This document shows positions 1-11,995 of a stretch of 64,000 bases of DNA, piece by piece. The notes below the pieces were generated by a model that saw nothing but the letters and a program-made list of their open reading frames with translations, was not told the DNA's origin and did not search any database. The DNA is taken from positions 1 to 64,000 of the forward strand of contig NW_027196961.1 of NCBI RefSeq assembly GCF_038502225.1. The letters are read 5' to 3'. The translations under genes were made by a program, and so were the position numbers. Origin of the DNA: Cherax quadricarinatus (taxonomy: Eukaryota > Arthropoda > Malacostraca > Decapoda > Parastacidae). Position 1 is the first letter of the stretch, and the number at the start of each line of letters is the position of its first letter.

Positions 1-10
1 CAAGAAACAA

Positions 11-3000
11 CAGTGTTCTCAGTGTTCACAGTGTTCTCAGTGTTCACAGTGTTCTCAGTGTTCACAGTGTTCTCAGTGTTCACAGTGTTCTCAGTGTTCA
101 CAGTGTTCTCAGTGTTCTCAGTGTTCTCAGTGTTCACAGTGTTCACAGTGTTCACAGTGTTCACAGTGTTCACAGTGTTCTCAGTGTTCACAGTGTTCTC
201 AGTGTTCTCAGTGTTCACAGTGTTCTCAGTGTTCTCAGTGTTCACAGTGTTCTCAGTGTTCACAGTGTTCTCAGTGTTCTCAGTGTTCTCAGTGTTCTCA
301 GTGTTCACAGTGTTCTCAGTGTTCACAGTGTTCACAGTGTTCTCAGTGTTCTCAGTGTTCTCAGTGTTCACAGTGTTCAGTGTTCACAGTGTTCTCAGTG
401 TTCACAGTGTTCACAGTGTTCTCAGTGTTCTCAGTGCTCACAGTGTTCACAGTGCTCTCAGTGTTCTCAGTGTTCACAGAGTTCATAGTGTTCAGTGTTC
501 ACAGTGTTCACAGTGTTCACAGTGTTCTCAGTGTTCTCAGTGTTCACAGTGTTCTCAGTGTTCACAGTGTTCACAGTGTTCTCAGTATTCTCAGTATTCA
601 CAGTGTTCTCAGTATTCTCAGTGTTCTCAGTGTTCTCAGTGTTCTCAGTGTTCACAGTGCTCTCAGTGTTCACAGTGTTCTCAGTGTTCACAGTGTTCTC
701 AGTGTTCACAGTGTTCTCAGTGTTCTCAGTGTTCTCAGTGTTCACAGTGTTCACAGTGTTCACAGTGTTCACAGTGTTCTAAGTGTTCACAGTGTTCTCA
801 GTGTTCTCAGTGTTCTCAGTGTTCACAGTGTTCTCAGTATTCTCAGTGTTCTCAGTGTTCTCAGTGTTCTCAGTGTTCACAGTGTTCACAATGTTCTCAA
901 TGTTCACAGTGTTCTCAGTGTTCTCAGTGTTCACAGTGTTCTCAGTGTTCACAGTGTTCTCAGTGTTCTCAGTGTTCACAGTGTTCTCAGTGTTCTCAGT
1001 GTTCACAGTGTTCTCAGTGTTCACAGTGTTCACAGTGTTCTCGGTGTTCACAGTGTTCTCAGTGTTCTCAGTGTTCACAGTGTTCTCAGTGTTCACAGTG
1101 TTCACAGTGTTCTCAGTGTTCACAGTGTTCACAGTGTTCACAGTGTTCTCAGTGTTCTCAGTGTTCACAGTGTTCTCAGTGTTCACAGTGTTCACAGTGT
1201 TCTCAATGTACTCAGTGTTCTCAGTGTTCTCAGTGTTCACAGTGTTCTCCGTGTTCACAGTGTTCACAGTGTTCACAATGTTCTCAGTGTTCAGTGTTCA
1301 CAGTGTTCTCAGTGTTCACAGTGTTCTCAGTGTTCTCAGTGTTCTCAGTGTTCACAGTGTTCACAGTGTTCACAGGGTTCTCAGTGTTCTCAGTGTTCTC
1401 AGTGTTCACAGTGTTCACAGTGTTCTCAGTGTTCACAGTGTTCTCAGTGTTCTCAGTGTTCACAGTGTTCACAGTGTTCTCAGTGTTCTCAGTGTTCTCA
1501 GTGTTCACAGTGCTCACAGTGTTCACAGTATTCTCAGTGTTCTCAGTGTTCTCAGTGTTCACAGTGTTCACAGTGTTCACAGTGTTCACAGTGTTCACAT
1601 TGTTCACAGTGTTCTCAGTGTTCACAGTGTTCTCAGTATTCTCAGTGTTCTCAGTGTTCTCAGTGTTCACAGTGTTCACAGTGTTCAGAGTGTTCTCAGT
1701 GTTCTCAGTGTTCACAGTGTTCTCAGTGTTCACAGTGTTCTCAGTGTTCTCAGTGTTCACAGTGTTCACAGTGTTCACAGTGTTCACAGTGTTCTCAGTG
1801 TTCACAGTGTTCTCAGTGTTCTCAGTGTTCACAGTGTTCACAGTGTTCACAGTGTTCTCAGTGTTCTCAGTGTTCTCAGTCTTCACAGTGTTCTCAGTGT
1901 TCACAGTGTTCTCAGTGTTCTCAGTGTTCACAGTGTTCACAGGGTTCTCAGTGTTCTCAGTGTTCACAGTGTTCACAGTGTTCTCAGTGTTCTCAGTGTT
2001 CTCAGTGTTCACAGTGTTCACAGTGTTCACAGGGTTCTCAGTGTTCTCAGTGTTCTCAGTGTTCAAAGTGTTCACAGTGTTCTCAGTGTTCTCAGTGTTC
2101 TCAGTGTTCACAGTGTTCTCAGTGTTCACAGTGTTCTCAGTGTTCACAGTGTTCACAGTGTTCACAGTGTTCTCAGTGTTCACAGTGTTCTCAGTGTTCA
2201 TAGTGTTCACAGTGTTCTCAGTGTTCACAGTGTTCACAGTGTTCTCAGTGTTCATAGTGTTCACAGTGTTCTCAGTGTTCACAGTGTTCACAGTGTTCTC
2301 AGTGTTCTCAGTGTTCTCAGTGTTCACAGTGTTCTCAGTGTTCACAGTGTTCACAGTGTTCACAGTGTTCTCAGTGTTCACAGTGTTCACAGTGTTCTCA
2401 GTGTTCTCAGTGTTCTCAGTGTTCTCAGTGTTCACAGTGTTCTCAGTGTTCTCTGTGTTCTCAGTGTTCTCAGTGTTCACAGTGTTCTCAGTGTTCACAG
2501 TGTTCTCAGTGTTCACAGTGTTCACAGTGTTCTCAGTGTTCACAGTGTTCTCAGTGTTCACAGTGTTCACAGTGTTCTCAGTGTTCACAGTGTTCACAGT
2601 GTTCACAGTGTTCTCAGTGTTCACAGTGTTCTCAGTGTTCTCAGTGTTCTCAGTGTTCACAGTGTTCACAGTGTTCACAGTATTCTCAGTGTTCTCAGTG
2701 TTCTCAGTGTTCACAGTGTTCACAGTGTTCACAGTGTTCACAGTGTTCTCAGTGTTCACAGTGTTCACAGTGTTCACAGTGTTCTCAGTATTCTCAGTGT
2801 TCTCAGTGTTCTCAGTGTTCACAGTGTTCACAGTGTTCACAGTGTTCTCAGAGTTCACAGTGTTCTCAGTGTTCACAGTGTTCACAGTGTTCACAGTGTT
2901 CACAGTGTTCACAGTGTTCTCAGTGTTCTCAGTGTTCATAGTGTTCTCAGTGTTCACAGTGTTCTCAGTGTTATCAGTGTTCACAGTGTTCACAGTGTTC

Positions 3001-6000
3001 ACAGTGTTCACAGTGTTCTCAGTGTTCTCAGTGTTCAGTGTTCACAGTGTTCTCAGTGTTCTCAGTGTTCACAGTGTTCACAGTGTTCTCAGTGTTCACA
3101 GTGTTCTCAGTGTTCTCAGTGTTCACAGTGTTCTCAGTGTTCTCAGTGTTCACAGTGTTCTCAGTGTTCACAGTGTTCACAGTCTTCTCAGTGTTCTCAG
3201 TGTTCTCAGTGTTCTCAGTGTTCACAGTGTTCTCAGTGTTCTCAGTGTTCTCAGTGTTCACAGTGTTCTCAGTGTTCACAGTGTTCACAGTGTTCTCAGT
3301 GTTCACAGTGTTCACAGTGTTCACAGTGTTCTCAGTGTTCTCAGTGTTCACAGTGTTCACAGTGTTCTCAGTGTTCACAGCGTTCCCAGTGTTCTCAGTG
3401 TTCTCAGTGTTCTCAGTATTCTCAGTGTTCTCAGTGTTCTCAGTGTTCACAGTGTTCTCAGTGTTCACAGTGTTCTCAGTGTTCTCAGTGTTCACAGTGT
3501 TCACAGTGTTCACAGTGTTCTCAGTGTTCACAGTGTTCTCAGTGTTCTCAGTGTTCTCAGTGTTCTCAGTGCTCACAGTGTTCACAGTATTCTCAGTGTT
3601 CTCAGTGTTCTCAGTGTTCACAGTGTTCACAGTGTTCACAGTGTTCTCAGTGTTCACATTGTTCACAGTGTTCTCAGTGTTCACAGTGTTCACAGTGTTC
3701 TCAGTATTCTCAGTGTTCTCAGTGTTCTCAGTGTTCACAGTGTTCACAGTGTTCACAGTGTTCTCAGTGTTCACAGTGTTCTCAGTGTTCTCAGTGTTCA
3801 CAGTGTTCACAGTGTTCACAGTGTTCTCAGTGTTCTCAGTGTTCTCAGTGTTCACAGTGTTCACAGTATTCACAGTGTTCTCAGTGTTCTCAGTGTTCTC
3901 AGTGTTCACAGTGTTCACAGTGTTCTCAGTGTTCACAGTGTTCTCAGTGTTCTCAGTGTTCACAGTGTTCACAGTGTTCACAGGGTTCTCAGTGTTCTCA
4001 GTGTTCACAGTGTTCTCAGTGTTCTCAGTGTTCTCAGTTTTCTCAGTGTTCACAGTGTTCACAGTGTTCACAGGGTTCTCAGTGATCTCAGTGTTCTCAG
4101 TGTTCAAAGTGTTCACAGTGTTCTCAGTGTTCTCAGTGTTCCCAGTGTTCACAGTGTTCTCAGTGTTCACAGTGTTCTCAGTGTTCACAGTGTTCACAGT
4201 GTTCACAGTGTTCTCAGTGTTCACAGTGTTCTCAGTGTTCACAGTGTTCACAGTGTTCTCAGTGTTCACAGTGTTCACAGTGTTCACAGTGTTCTCAGTG
4301 TTCTCAGTGTTCTCTGTGTTCACAGTGTTCTCAGTGTTCACAGTGTTCACAGTGTTCTCAGTGTTCACAGTGTTCACAGTGTTCTCAGTGTTCACAGTGT
4401 TCTCAGTGTTCTCAGTGTTCACAGTGTTCTCAGTGTTCTCAGTGTTCTCAGTGTTCTCAGTGTTCACAGTGTTCTCAGTGTTCACAGTGTTTACAGTGTT
4501 CTCAGTGTTCACAGTGTTCACAGTGTTCACAGTGTTCACAGTGTTCTCAGTGTTCACAGTGTTCTCAGTGTTCTCAGTGTTCTCAGTGTTCACAGTGTTC
4601 ACAGTGTTCACAGTATTCTCAGTGTTCTCAGTGTTCTCAGTTTTCACAGTGTTCACAGTGTTCACAGTGTTCACAGTGTTCTCAGTGTTCACAGTGTTCA
4701 CAGTGTTCTCAGTGTTCACAGTGTTCACAGTGTTCTCAGTATTCTCAGTGTTCTCAGTGTTCTCAGTGTTCACAGTGTTCACAGTGTTCACAGTGTTCTC
4801 AGTTTTCTCAGTTATCACAGTGTTCTCAGTGTTCACAGTGTTCTCAGTGTTCACAGTGTTCACAGTGTTCACAGTGTTCTCAGTGTTCTCAGTGTTCACA
4901 GTGTTCTCAGTGTTCACAGTGTTCTCAGTGTTCTCAGTGTTCACAGTTTTCACAGTGTTCACAGTGTTCACAGTGTTCTCAGTGTTCTCAGTGTTCACAG
5001 TGTTCACAGTGTTCACAGTGTTCTCAGTGTTCTCAGTGTTCACAGTGTTCACAGTGTTCTCAGTGTTCTCAGTGTTCACAGTGTTCTCAGTGTTCTCAGT
5101 GTTCACAGTGTTCACAGTGTTCACAGGGTTCTCAGTGTTCTCAGTGTTCTCAGTGTTCACAGTGTTCACAGTGTTCTCAGTGTTCTCAGTGTTCTCAGTG
5201 TTCTCAGTGTTCACAGTGTTCACAGGGTTCTCAATGTTCTCAATGTTCTCAGTGTTCACAGTGTTCACAGTGTTCTCAGTGTTCTCAGTGTTCACAGTGT
5301 TCTCAGTGTTCACAGTGTTCTCAGTGTTCACAGTGTTCACAGTGTTCTCAGTGTTCTCAGTGTTAACAGTGTTCTCAGTGTTCACAGTTTTCACAGTGTT
5401 CTCGGTGTTCACAGTGTTCTCAGTGTTCACAGTGTTCTCAGTGTTCACAGTGTTCACAGTATTCTCAGTGTTCACAGTGTTCACAGTGTTCTCAGTGTTC
5501 ACAGTGTTCTCAGTGTTCTCATTGTTCACAGTGTTCACAGTGTTCTCAGTGTTCACAGTGTTCAGTGTTCTCAGTGTTCACAGTGTTCTCAGTGTTCACA
5601 GTGTTCAGTGTTCACAGTGTTCTCAGTGTTCTCAGTGTTCACAGTGTTCAGTGTTCTCAGTGTTCATAGTGTTCAGTGTTCACAGTGTTCAGTGTTCACA
5701 GTGTTCAGTGTTCACAGTGTTCTCAGTGTTCTCAGTGTTCACAGTGTTCACATTGTTCTGTGTTCACAGTGTTCACAGTGTTCACAGTGTTCTCAGTGTT
5801 CACAGTGTTCACAGTGTTCTCAGTGTTCACAGTGTTCTCAGTGTTCACAGTGTTCACAGTGTTCTCAGTGTTCACAGTGTTCTCAGTGTTCACAGTGTTC
5901 ACAGTGTTCACAGTGTTCACAGTGTTCTCAGTGTTCACAGTGTTCACAGTGTTCACAGTGTTCTCAGTGTTCTCAGTGTTCTCAGTGTTCACATTGTTCT

Positions 6001-7234
6001 CAGTGTTCACAGTGTTCACAGTGTTCACAGTGTTCTCAGTGTTCACAGTGTTCACAGTGTTCTCAGTGTTCACAGTGTTCTCAGTGTTCACAGTGTTCAC
6101 AGTGTTCTCCGTGTTCACAGTGTTCACAGTGTTCTCAGTGTTCTCAGTGTTCACTGTGTTCACAGTGTTCACAGTGTTCTCAGTGTTCACAGTGTTCACA
6201 GTGTTCAGTGTTCTCAGTGTTCACAGTGTTCACAGTGTTCACAGTGTTCTCAGTGTTCACAGTGTTCACAGTGTTCTCAGTGTTCACAGTGTTCTCAGTG
6301 TTCTCAGTGTTCACAGTGTTCACAGTGTTCTCAGTGTTCACAGTGTTCACAGTGTTCTCAGTGTTCACAGTGTTCTCAGTGTTCTCAGTGTTCACAGTGT
6401 TCTCAGTGTTCACAGTGTTCACAGTGTTCTCAGTGTTCACAGTGTTCTCAGTGTTCACAGTGTTCTCAGTGTTCACAGTGTTCACAGTGTTCTCAGTGTT
6501 CACAGTGTTATCAGTGTTCACAGTGTTCACAGTGTTCTCAGTGTTCACAGTGTTCTCAGTGTTCTCAGTGTTCTCAGTGTTCACAGTGTTCACAGTGTTC
6601 ACAGTGTTCACAGTGTTCTCAGTGTTCATAGTGTTCACAGTGTTCTCAGTGTTCTCAGTGTTCTCAGTGTTCACAGTGTTCACAGTGTTCTCAGTGTTCA
6701 CAGTGTTCACAGTGTTCTCAGTGTTCACAGTGTTCACAGTGTTCTCAGTGTTCACAGTGTTCACAGTGTTCTCAGTGTTCACAGTGTTCACAGTGTTCTC
6801 AGTGTTCACAGTGTTCACAGTGTTCTCAGTGTTCACAGTGTTCTCAGTGTTCACAGTGTTCTTCCATGTTCACAGTGTTCACAGTGTTCACAGTGTTCAC
6901 AGTGTTCTCAGTGTTCTCAGTGTTCACAGTGTTCTCAGTGTTCACAGTGTTCACAGTGTTCTCAGTGTTCACAGTGTTCACAGTGTTCTCAGTGTTCACA
7001 GTGTTCACAGTGTTCTCAGTGTTCACAGTGTTCTCAGTGTTCTCAGTGTTCACAGTGTTCTCAGTGTTCACAGTGTTCTCAGTGTTCACAGTGTTCTCAG
7101 TGTTCACAGTGTTCACAGTGTTCACAGTGTTCTCAGTGTTCACAGTGTTCACAGTGTTCACAGTGTTCTCAGTGTTCAGTGTTCACAGTGTTCACAGTGT
7201 TCACAGTGTTCTCAGTGTTCTCAGTGTTCACAGT
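11..7234. repeat. 9-bp satellite array, unit CAGTGTTCW
   Basis: About 800 head-to-tail copies of a 9-bp unit whose last base is almost always A or T, so the array reads as a long two-state string. Other variation is rare (CAGTATTCT, CAGGGTTCT, CAGTGCTCA, CAATGTTCT). Occasional 8-bp units (for example near 378, 492, 1288 and 3036) shift the register. The same local pattern, CAGTATTCT followed by two T-units then several A-units, recurs near 1634, 2788, 3708 and 4738, suggesting higher-order duplication of about 1 kb. Because the unit is a multiple of 3 and lacks stops, all frames stay open for kilobases; I do not regard it as coding. The left end lies at the window edge, so the true size is unknown. 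Confidence 0.97.
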
Positions 7235-7323
7235 AAGCAAATTCTTTTCCCTCATGTTTCACATCATGATCATCTCATGAGCTGGACCTCTGCCAGAAAT
7301 AACTAATAAAACTTCTCCAATGG

Positions 7324-7326
<3 letters not shown>
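7235..7326. other. Short unique spacer
   Basis: Non-repetitive sequence between the 9-bp satellite and an AG microsatellite. I see no gene or signal in it. Confidence 0.5.

Positions 7327-7390
<64 letters not shown>
7327..7390. repeat. (AG)n microsatellite
   Basis: An uninterrupted AG dinucleotide run of about 32 copies. Confidence 0.97.
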
Positions 7391-7391
<1 letters not shown>

Positions 7392-7670
7392 CCAACATTG
7401 TCAAGGTACCACACTTAGGTCCACTCAAAGGACAGCGAGAAGTGAGCTTCTTCGCCACAAGACGGGCAGCCAGCAGCAACTTGACTCTGGCTGTACACTT
7501 CTCCAGAGCATCACCTTGCCTGTGATCATTTATCCGCAGGATGACTCGAGTATGGAACACATTCGTACAGCATAATGATGTCAACGAGATAAAGTCAGTT
7601 GATCACATGAAAATGCTGGCCCACAGTTGGCTCCAACTTCATCCTGGTTCCTACTTGTATGTCTCATAAC
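7391..7670 (+). mobile_element. Possible decayed LINE C-terminus
   Basis: One plus frame, interrupted by a TGA near 7530, reads like the end of an arthropod LINE reverse transcriptase: a basic stretch (FATRRAASSN), then SFIRRMTRVWNTF, then a hydrophobic helix-like tail before a stop. The R-x-W-N pattern near the end is typical of non-LTR retrotransposon C-termini. No catalytic RT motif is present and the frame is broken. Random resemblance is possible, so the call is tentative. Confidence 0.35.
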
Positions 7671-8612
7671 AATAAAAATGCTTTCAAATGAGCTGATATA
7701 GGTAACAGCTCTAAGTTTGTCAATAAAGATAGGAATCCTTACCCTAACCTTGTTAAACCCTGTGTAAAAAAAAAGAGAAAGAGGAAGAGAGAGAATAAAA
7801 ACACATGTGAACTATCACAGAATAATGGAAAATAAAAATATGGGTGACGGTAAATGTTTAAAAATATAAGAAACATTTGTGTGTATATTTTAGAGTCCTT
7901 AAATATGTTAATTTGTTTACATATATTTCTTTACATTTTCTAGCATACACGTTTATATATGCAAAACAGCCACAAGGGAAGTTGAATGATAGCTCTAGGC
8001 CTTTCGTGTCGCAATCAACACATCATCAGGAATTTGAAATGTTGAAGAAGAGAGTAGGAAGTCTAGGTAGATTCGTTCAGAGGAAGGATTCTAACTCCTC
8101 CGAGGTAAAGTACAACTGAGCAGCGCCAGAAATAATAAGTGTCTCAGAGAGGTCAGTGTCCTCAGAAATGCAGGAGCCACAAGTGACTCTTAATAAATAT
8201 ATATAATTCAAAGTTATTTCGCCAGTATGTATAGACGAAAATGTTCAACGGGTTAGTGATTACTGTTAGAAAGATGAAGATATGCTTTGATAGACACACA
8301 TCCGGAAGTAACAGTATATTTTGATGTCCAGATAGTTAGCGTCCTCTGTTTAGAGCACCTAACAGGAACCGGGTCGCTCTGATGCTCAGCAGACGGAGGA
8401 TCGAGACTCCATATGGATTTACCGCTTAACATGAATTATTTCTATTATACTTATGTACGTAAAATTTTACATGGAGTTTTTCATCAGTCATATATCGACA
8501 CCATGTCAGTGTGTAGCCAGTTACATAAACAATCTTTTTCTTCCTCTCTTGGTCCCGTCCCTGTTTCCCCTCACCTATATATACTGGCTCCCTCAATCTT
8601 TCCTATTATTGT
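7671..8612. other. AT-rich spacer, no gene recognised
   Basis: Mostly AT-rich sequence with short purine runs. Small open frames (80 codons near 7877, 69 near 8413) have no recognisable motif and no splice-site or codon-bias support. A short stretch near 8393 (GACGGAGGATCGAG) matches, in reverse, part of the dispersed repeat at 9039 and 12795. Confidence 0.5.
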
Positions 8613-8722
8613 GACTTTGTAAATGGTTCAAGTCGGACCGTAGCGCCATCTTAAGCTTCTGTGTCCTATGTGCGGGTTGTTTGTGTATTGTTCCAGTCAC
8701 GGTATTGTGACTTTTTGTTCTT
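8613..8722 (+). repeat. Dispersed repeat family A, copy 1
   Basis: Shares blocks with 22564-22633: both contain GACTTTGTAAATGG, then CAAGTCGG, then TTTGTGTATTGTTCCAGTC and GGTATTGTG. Copy 2 lacks about 40 bp of the middle. Two copies within 14 kb show an interspersed repeat of unknown class. Confidence 0.75.
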
Positions 8723-8962
8723 CAGACAACTTTGTCCATTAAAGGTTTAAGACAGAACAATCCCAGCACCTCACATAATAATATTCATGAATTATTAATG
8801 TTATCATACACATGCAAATGGGTTAAACCTGTAGGGGCCACATAGCGCTTGAAAATAATCCAGTTTGATCTGAGGAGGAGGAATGTAGCTCTGAATCCTT
8901 GGAATAAGAAATTTTCACCAACATAAACACACTCCTCCTCCCTTAAAGGTTAATATTTCAGT

Positions 8963-8969
<7 letters not shown>

Positions 8970-9038
<69 letters not shown>
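8970..9038. repeat. (AAT)n microsatellite
   Basis: An ATA/AAT trinucleotide run of about 23 copies, directly followed by the dispersed repeat at 9039. Confidence 0.95.
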
Positions 9039-9155
9039 TCATATTAAGCGCTAAACCCATGTGTGTCATTCACCGCTAGATGTAGCAGAGGCTCGATCCT
9101 CCGTCTTCTGAAAGCCAGACAGATACGCTTCCTATTTGTACTCACCTAGATATAC
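9039..9155 (+). repeat. Dispersed repeat family B, copy 1
   Basis: Shares TTAAGCGCTAAACCCATG, then GAGGCT(C/T)GATCCTCCGTCT, then a TACTCACC(T/A)AGAT end with 12795-12920. In both copies a simple or minisatellite array lies immediately upstream, consistent with a retroposed or MITE-like element linked to array ends. Confidence 0.75.
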
Positions 9156-9189
9156 TAATATTTTAAAATTGTATTTTATCTTCTTGCAG

Positions 9190-11505
9190 ACACAGGCACA
9201 GATGAGAGGCCGGTGACAAGCTCACGAGAGCCACGTAGTACCTCCCACCCTAGCTGGCACCTCCTGCTGGCACTCTGGCGACCTAAAGAGTCCGTCACAC
9301 CCTCGAGACTGGGGTTGGAGGAGGAGCCTTCACCACCGGCACCAGTGTCAACCTCAGTAGGTGGCACTCTAAAAGAGCATCGTTTCAGCAGTGCTAATCC
9401 TCCTGAAGCCAGACCACTACCCACCCAGGTCTCACCCACCACCCATGTCACCCAAGAGGCAGGTATTCTGCCCTCGGAGAGGAGGTTGTTGACGAAAGAG
9501 GTTAGTGACAATAGTCACTACTCTCCTGCAGCCAACGTCCCAGGCTCCAGTCATGTTCCAGGCTCCAGTCATGTCCCAGGCTTCAGTCATGTCCCAGCCT
9601 CCAGTCATGTCCCAGGCTTCAGTCATGTCCCAGGCTCCAGTCTCCTCTCAGGCTTGAGTCACGTTTCAGATTCCAATCGTGTCTCAGATTCCATTGGTGT
9701 AACACGGTCCACTGATGTCACAGACTCCACTTATGTTTTAGGGGCCAGTAATGTCCCACGGTCAAGTGATTTCCCAGGGTTCATTAATCTTACTGAGACG
9801 AGCAACATGGCAGCACCAGGCAACATAGCAAAACCAAAAGAGGACGGAACACACCAGTCACATGAGACATCAAAAGATGACAAGGACGTCCAGAATCTGC
9901 AGTCGTCCCAACCTACACAACAAACCGCAACACAAAGACATATTATCACAATGCAACACTCGGTGAACGTCGCAGGACGTGCAGATCACACTTACGGAGA
10001 CACTAAGCCATTAATGGGTGAGTCAGAGGAGGGAAATCCATTACATAAAGTGTTGGACTATTCCTTGCTTGCAGGAGAAACGCTGAAATACAAGAGTGCC
10101 CCAGAAATAGAAATTACATCCAGTGTGAAAACTTTTACTGAAGAAGAGAACCAGAAACCTACGACACAGCCCCAAGAGAGTTCTAGCACACTTAAAACCT
10201 ACGTAGTTGCTGGGGAGATAATGCCTCAACTCGCCATAGAGGCAGCAGGGGAGGAAGCAGCAGCCCCAGGGACGCTTGATACAGAGTCCAGCCATGAGAT
10301 GCATCCAGCTCTAGGTGGAAGGTTGCTGATAAAGCATAAATCATCTGATGTGTCAAGAACATTGCACAACTTACCTGACCAGGAGAGCACCGTGGCGACG
10401 CCTCTGCTTGACGGAGAGATTACCGAGGAACATTTCTTTATGCACCCGCTGCCTCAGTTACGTGAGTCCCACCATGAACCAGAGGAGGAATCAAAGGATC
10501 CTTTAGAAGACAGTAATGAACAACAAAACATGTCTTCGACCCCCGATGAAAGAGGACACAAAGTTCTTGAATTTCAGGGACCAGTAGTAATGGAACCTAT
10601 GGAGGACCAGTCTTTGGTACCTCTAATCGGGGAGTCAAAAGAGATTCTGACCTTAAAGGATGATGGAAAAGCTATCCTTGCTCTTCTAAAAGGTGCACAG
10701 GGATCCAACGCTCTGGAAGATCCATTCAAGGTCAATTCTATAATCCAGAACCGCAGCCATGATCAAGTTACTTTAGGTGTTCACCAATTCTCCTCAACGA
10801 TGATATCTTTTCTCTACGAAAATGACACAGACATTTCTGCTGATGAGTCTAACTCCAACTCTCACAGAACATACTACGTCAGACTTGTTGACGAAAACAG
10901 TGACCCAAGAGTATTAAAAAAGAAAGACAGCAAATCTCTCGATGCAAGAAAATCTATGAATGCTATAGACGTCGAAGATAAAGATGGCAACACGGTGAAG
11001 GACAACACTGGTGGGTTTGAGGATGACGACGGTGTGCTGATGACCACAACCAAGCCTATATACGAGGAGATCTCAGACACGCTCAAAGTGGACACGAGCA
11101 TAGATGACGTGGAAGACTTTGATGTCCAGCTGAAACACACAGAAAACACGGACGACTTCCTGCCGACGACTAACCAGTCCCACCCAAATTTCATTGACGT
11201 GACTCTGCACACGCCAGACTACCAGATTGCAGCCAATGTTACGTCACTGGCGCCTTCATCAACCACAACGGTGCTGCTGGCTTCGACGACCACAGAACCT
11301 CTGACAACATCGAGCACTCCCGTGTCTAGCGAGTACCCTGACTCCGAGAGCACCACGACCCCTCACACTAGAAGCGATGGATGGTCTGTGTTTGTAACCA
11401 ACATCACCGGACTCAACACCTCAGTGTCCCTCAACGAATCAATGTTCCAGAAAGTGTCTGGATTAAATTTGGAAGAACACTACAGACTAGTGTTGCATGA
11501 ACGAG
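9190..11505 (+). CDS. Large Ser/Thr-rich open exon, possible upstream exon of the M13 peptidase gene
   Basis: This is a 2.3-kb stretch open in one frame with ordinary codon diversity, preceded by a good acceptor (pyrimidines then CTTGCAG ending at 9189). It has no convincing start codon, so I read it as an internal exon. A possible donor is GAG|GTGTGT after 11505. With these borders the exon is 2316 nt (772 codons) and symmetric, phase 1 in and phase 1 out. The phase-1 acceptor at 18558 would accept it. The product is hydrophilic, acidic and rich in Ser, Thr, Pro and Glu. It has a degenerate six-residue repeat (SSHVPG type) at about 9537-9780 and several N-x-S/T sites. No membrane segment, catalytic motif or Cys pattern is visible. 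A secreted or stalk-like, glycosylated region is plausible. It may instead belong to another gene. The frame runs on past 11505 into a LINE tail at 11545, which I do not count as coding. Confidence 0.6.
9537..9780 (+). repeat. Coding 18-bp degenerate repeat in the large exon
   Basis: About 13 decaying copies of an 18-bp unit (CCAGGCTCCAGTCATGTC type) encode a six-residue Ser-His-Val-Pro-Gly motif. The first six copies are nearly identical and the later ones drift (HVSDSN, GVTRST, NVPRSS). The reading frame is kept throughout, which supports the exon being translated. Confidence 0.8.
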
Positions 11506-11544
11506 GTGTGTACACAGGTCTCCTTATAGTTCCTCTCTGCTCTA

Positions 11545-11673
11545 CACACTCACACACACACACACACACACACACATATGATAAAGCTCATGGGGCAGGG
11601 AAAAAGTGGACCTCGTAGCGACCAGTGAAGAGGAGGGGCCAGGAGCTAGGACTCGACCCCTGCAACCACGTGA
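11545..11673 (+). mobile_element. Truncated 3' end of a CR1/L2-like LINE after an (AC)n tract
   Basis: An (AC)n run to about 11574 is followed by the last codons and 3' UTR of the LINE family seen at 15703 and 30399: DKAHGAG, a stop, then AAGAGG(A/C)GGGGCCAGGAGCTA and ACTCGACCCCTGCAACCAC. The copy is only about 100 bp of element. Confidence 0.85.
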
Positions 11674-11995
11674 CAAATGCTATAATATTCTAATAGCAAT
11701 AACATAAGCAGCGAAATAAAAAAAAATAAATTAGATTATAATAAATTACAATGACTTAAACGATATTTTAAAGAAATTAAATATAATAATATATCTCAAG
11801 GAGCAGATATAAATAATTTATATAAATGATTTAATATATAAATGTAAAGGAACAGGAAGAACAAATTTTTGAAAGAAAAGAAGTAAAGAAGAGTCAAGTA
11901 GAACCAACTTTTTTACTTAAGTTTATGAAGAGGAAATTAAATGTTAACGACCAAATACAAAGAATAAATGACGATATTTACACGGAAAGTTTCAG
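11674..11995. other. AT-rich spacer
   Basis: Very AT-rich unique sequence. I see no gene, RNA or repeat structure in it. Confidence 0.5.

Noticed and set aside
13..7280. Very long open frames of SVF/TVF, CSQ, HSV and NTE residues on both strands
   Set aside because: They follow from a 9-bp stop-free unit. Several frames and both strands are open at once, and there is no start, splice or codon evidence.
7877..8119. An 80-codon hypothetical gene
   Set aside because: AT-rich hydrophobic start and no motif, in a spacer with features of interspersed repeats.
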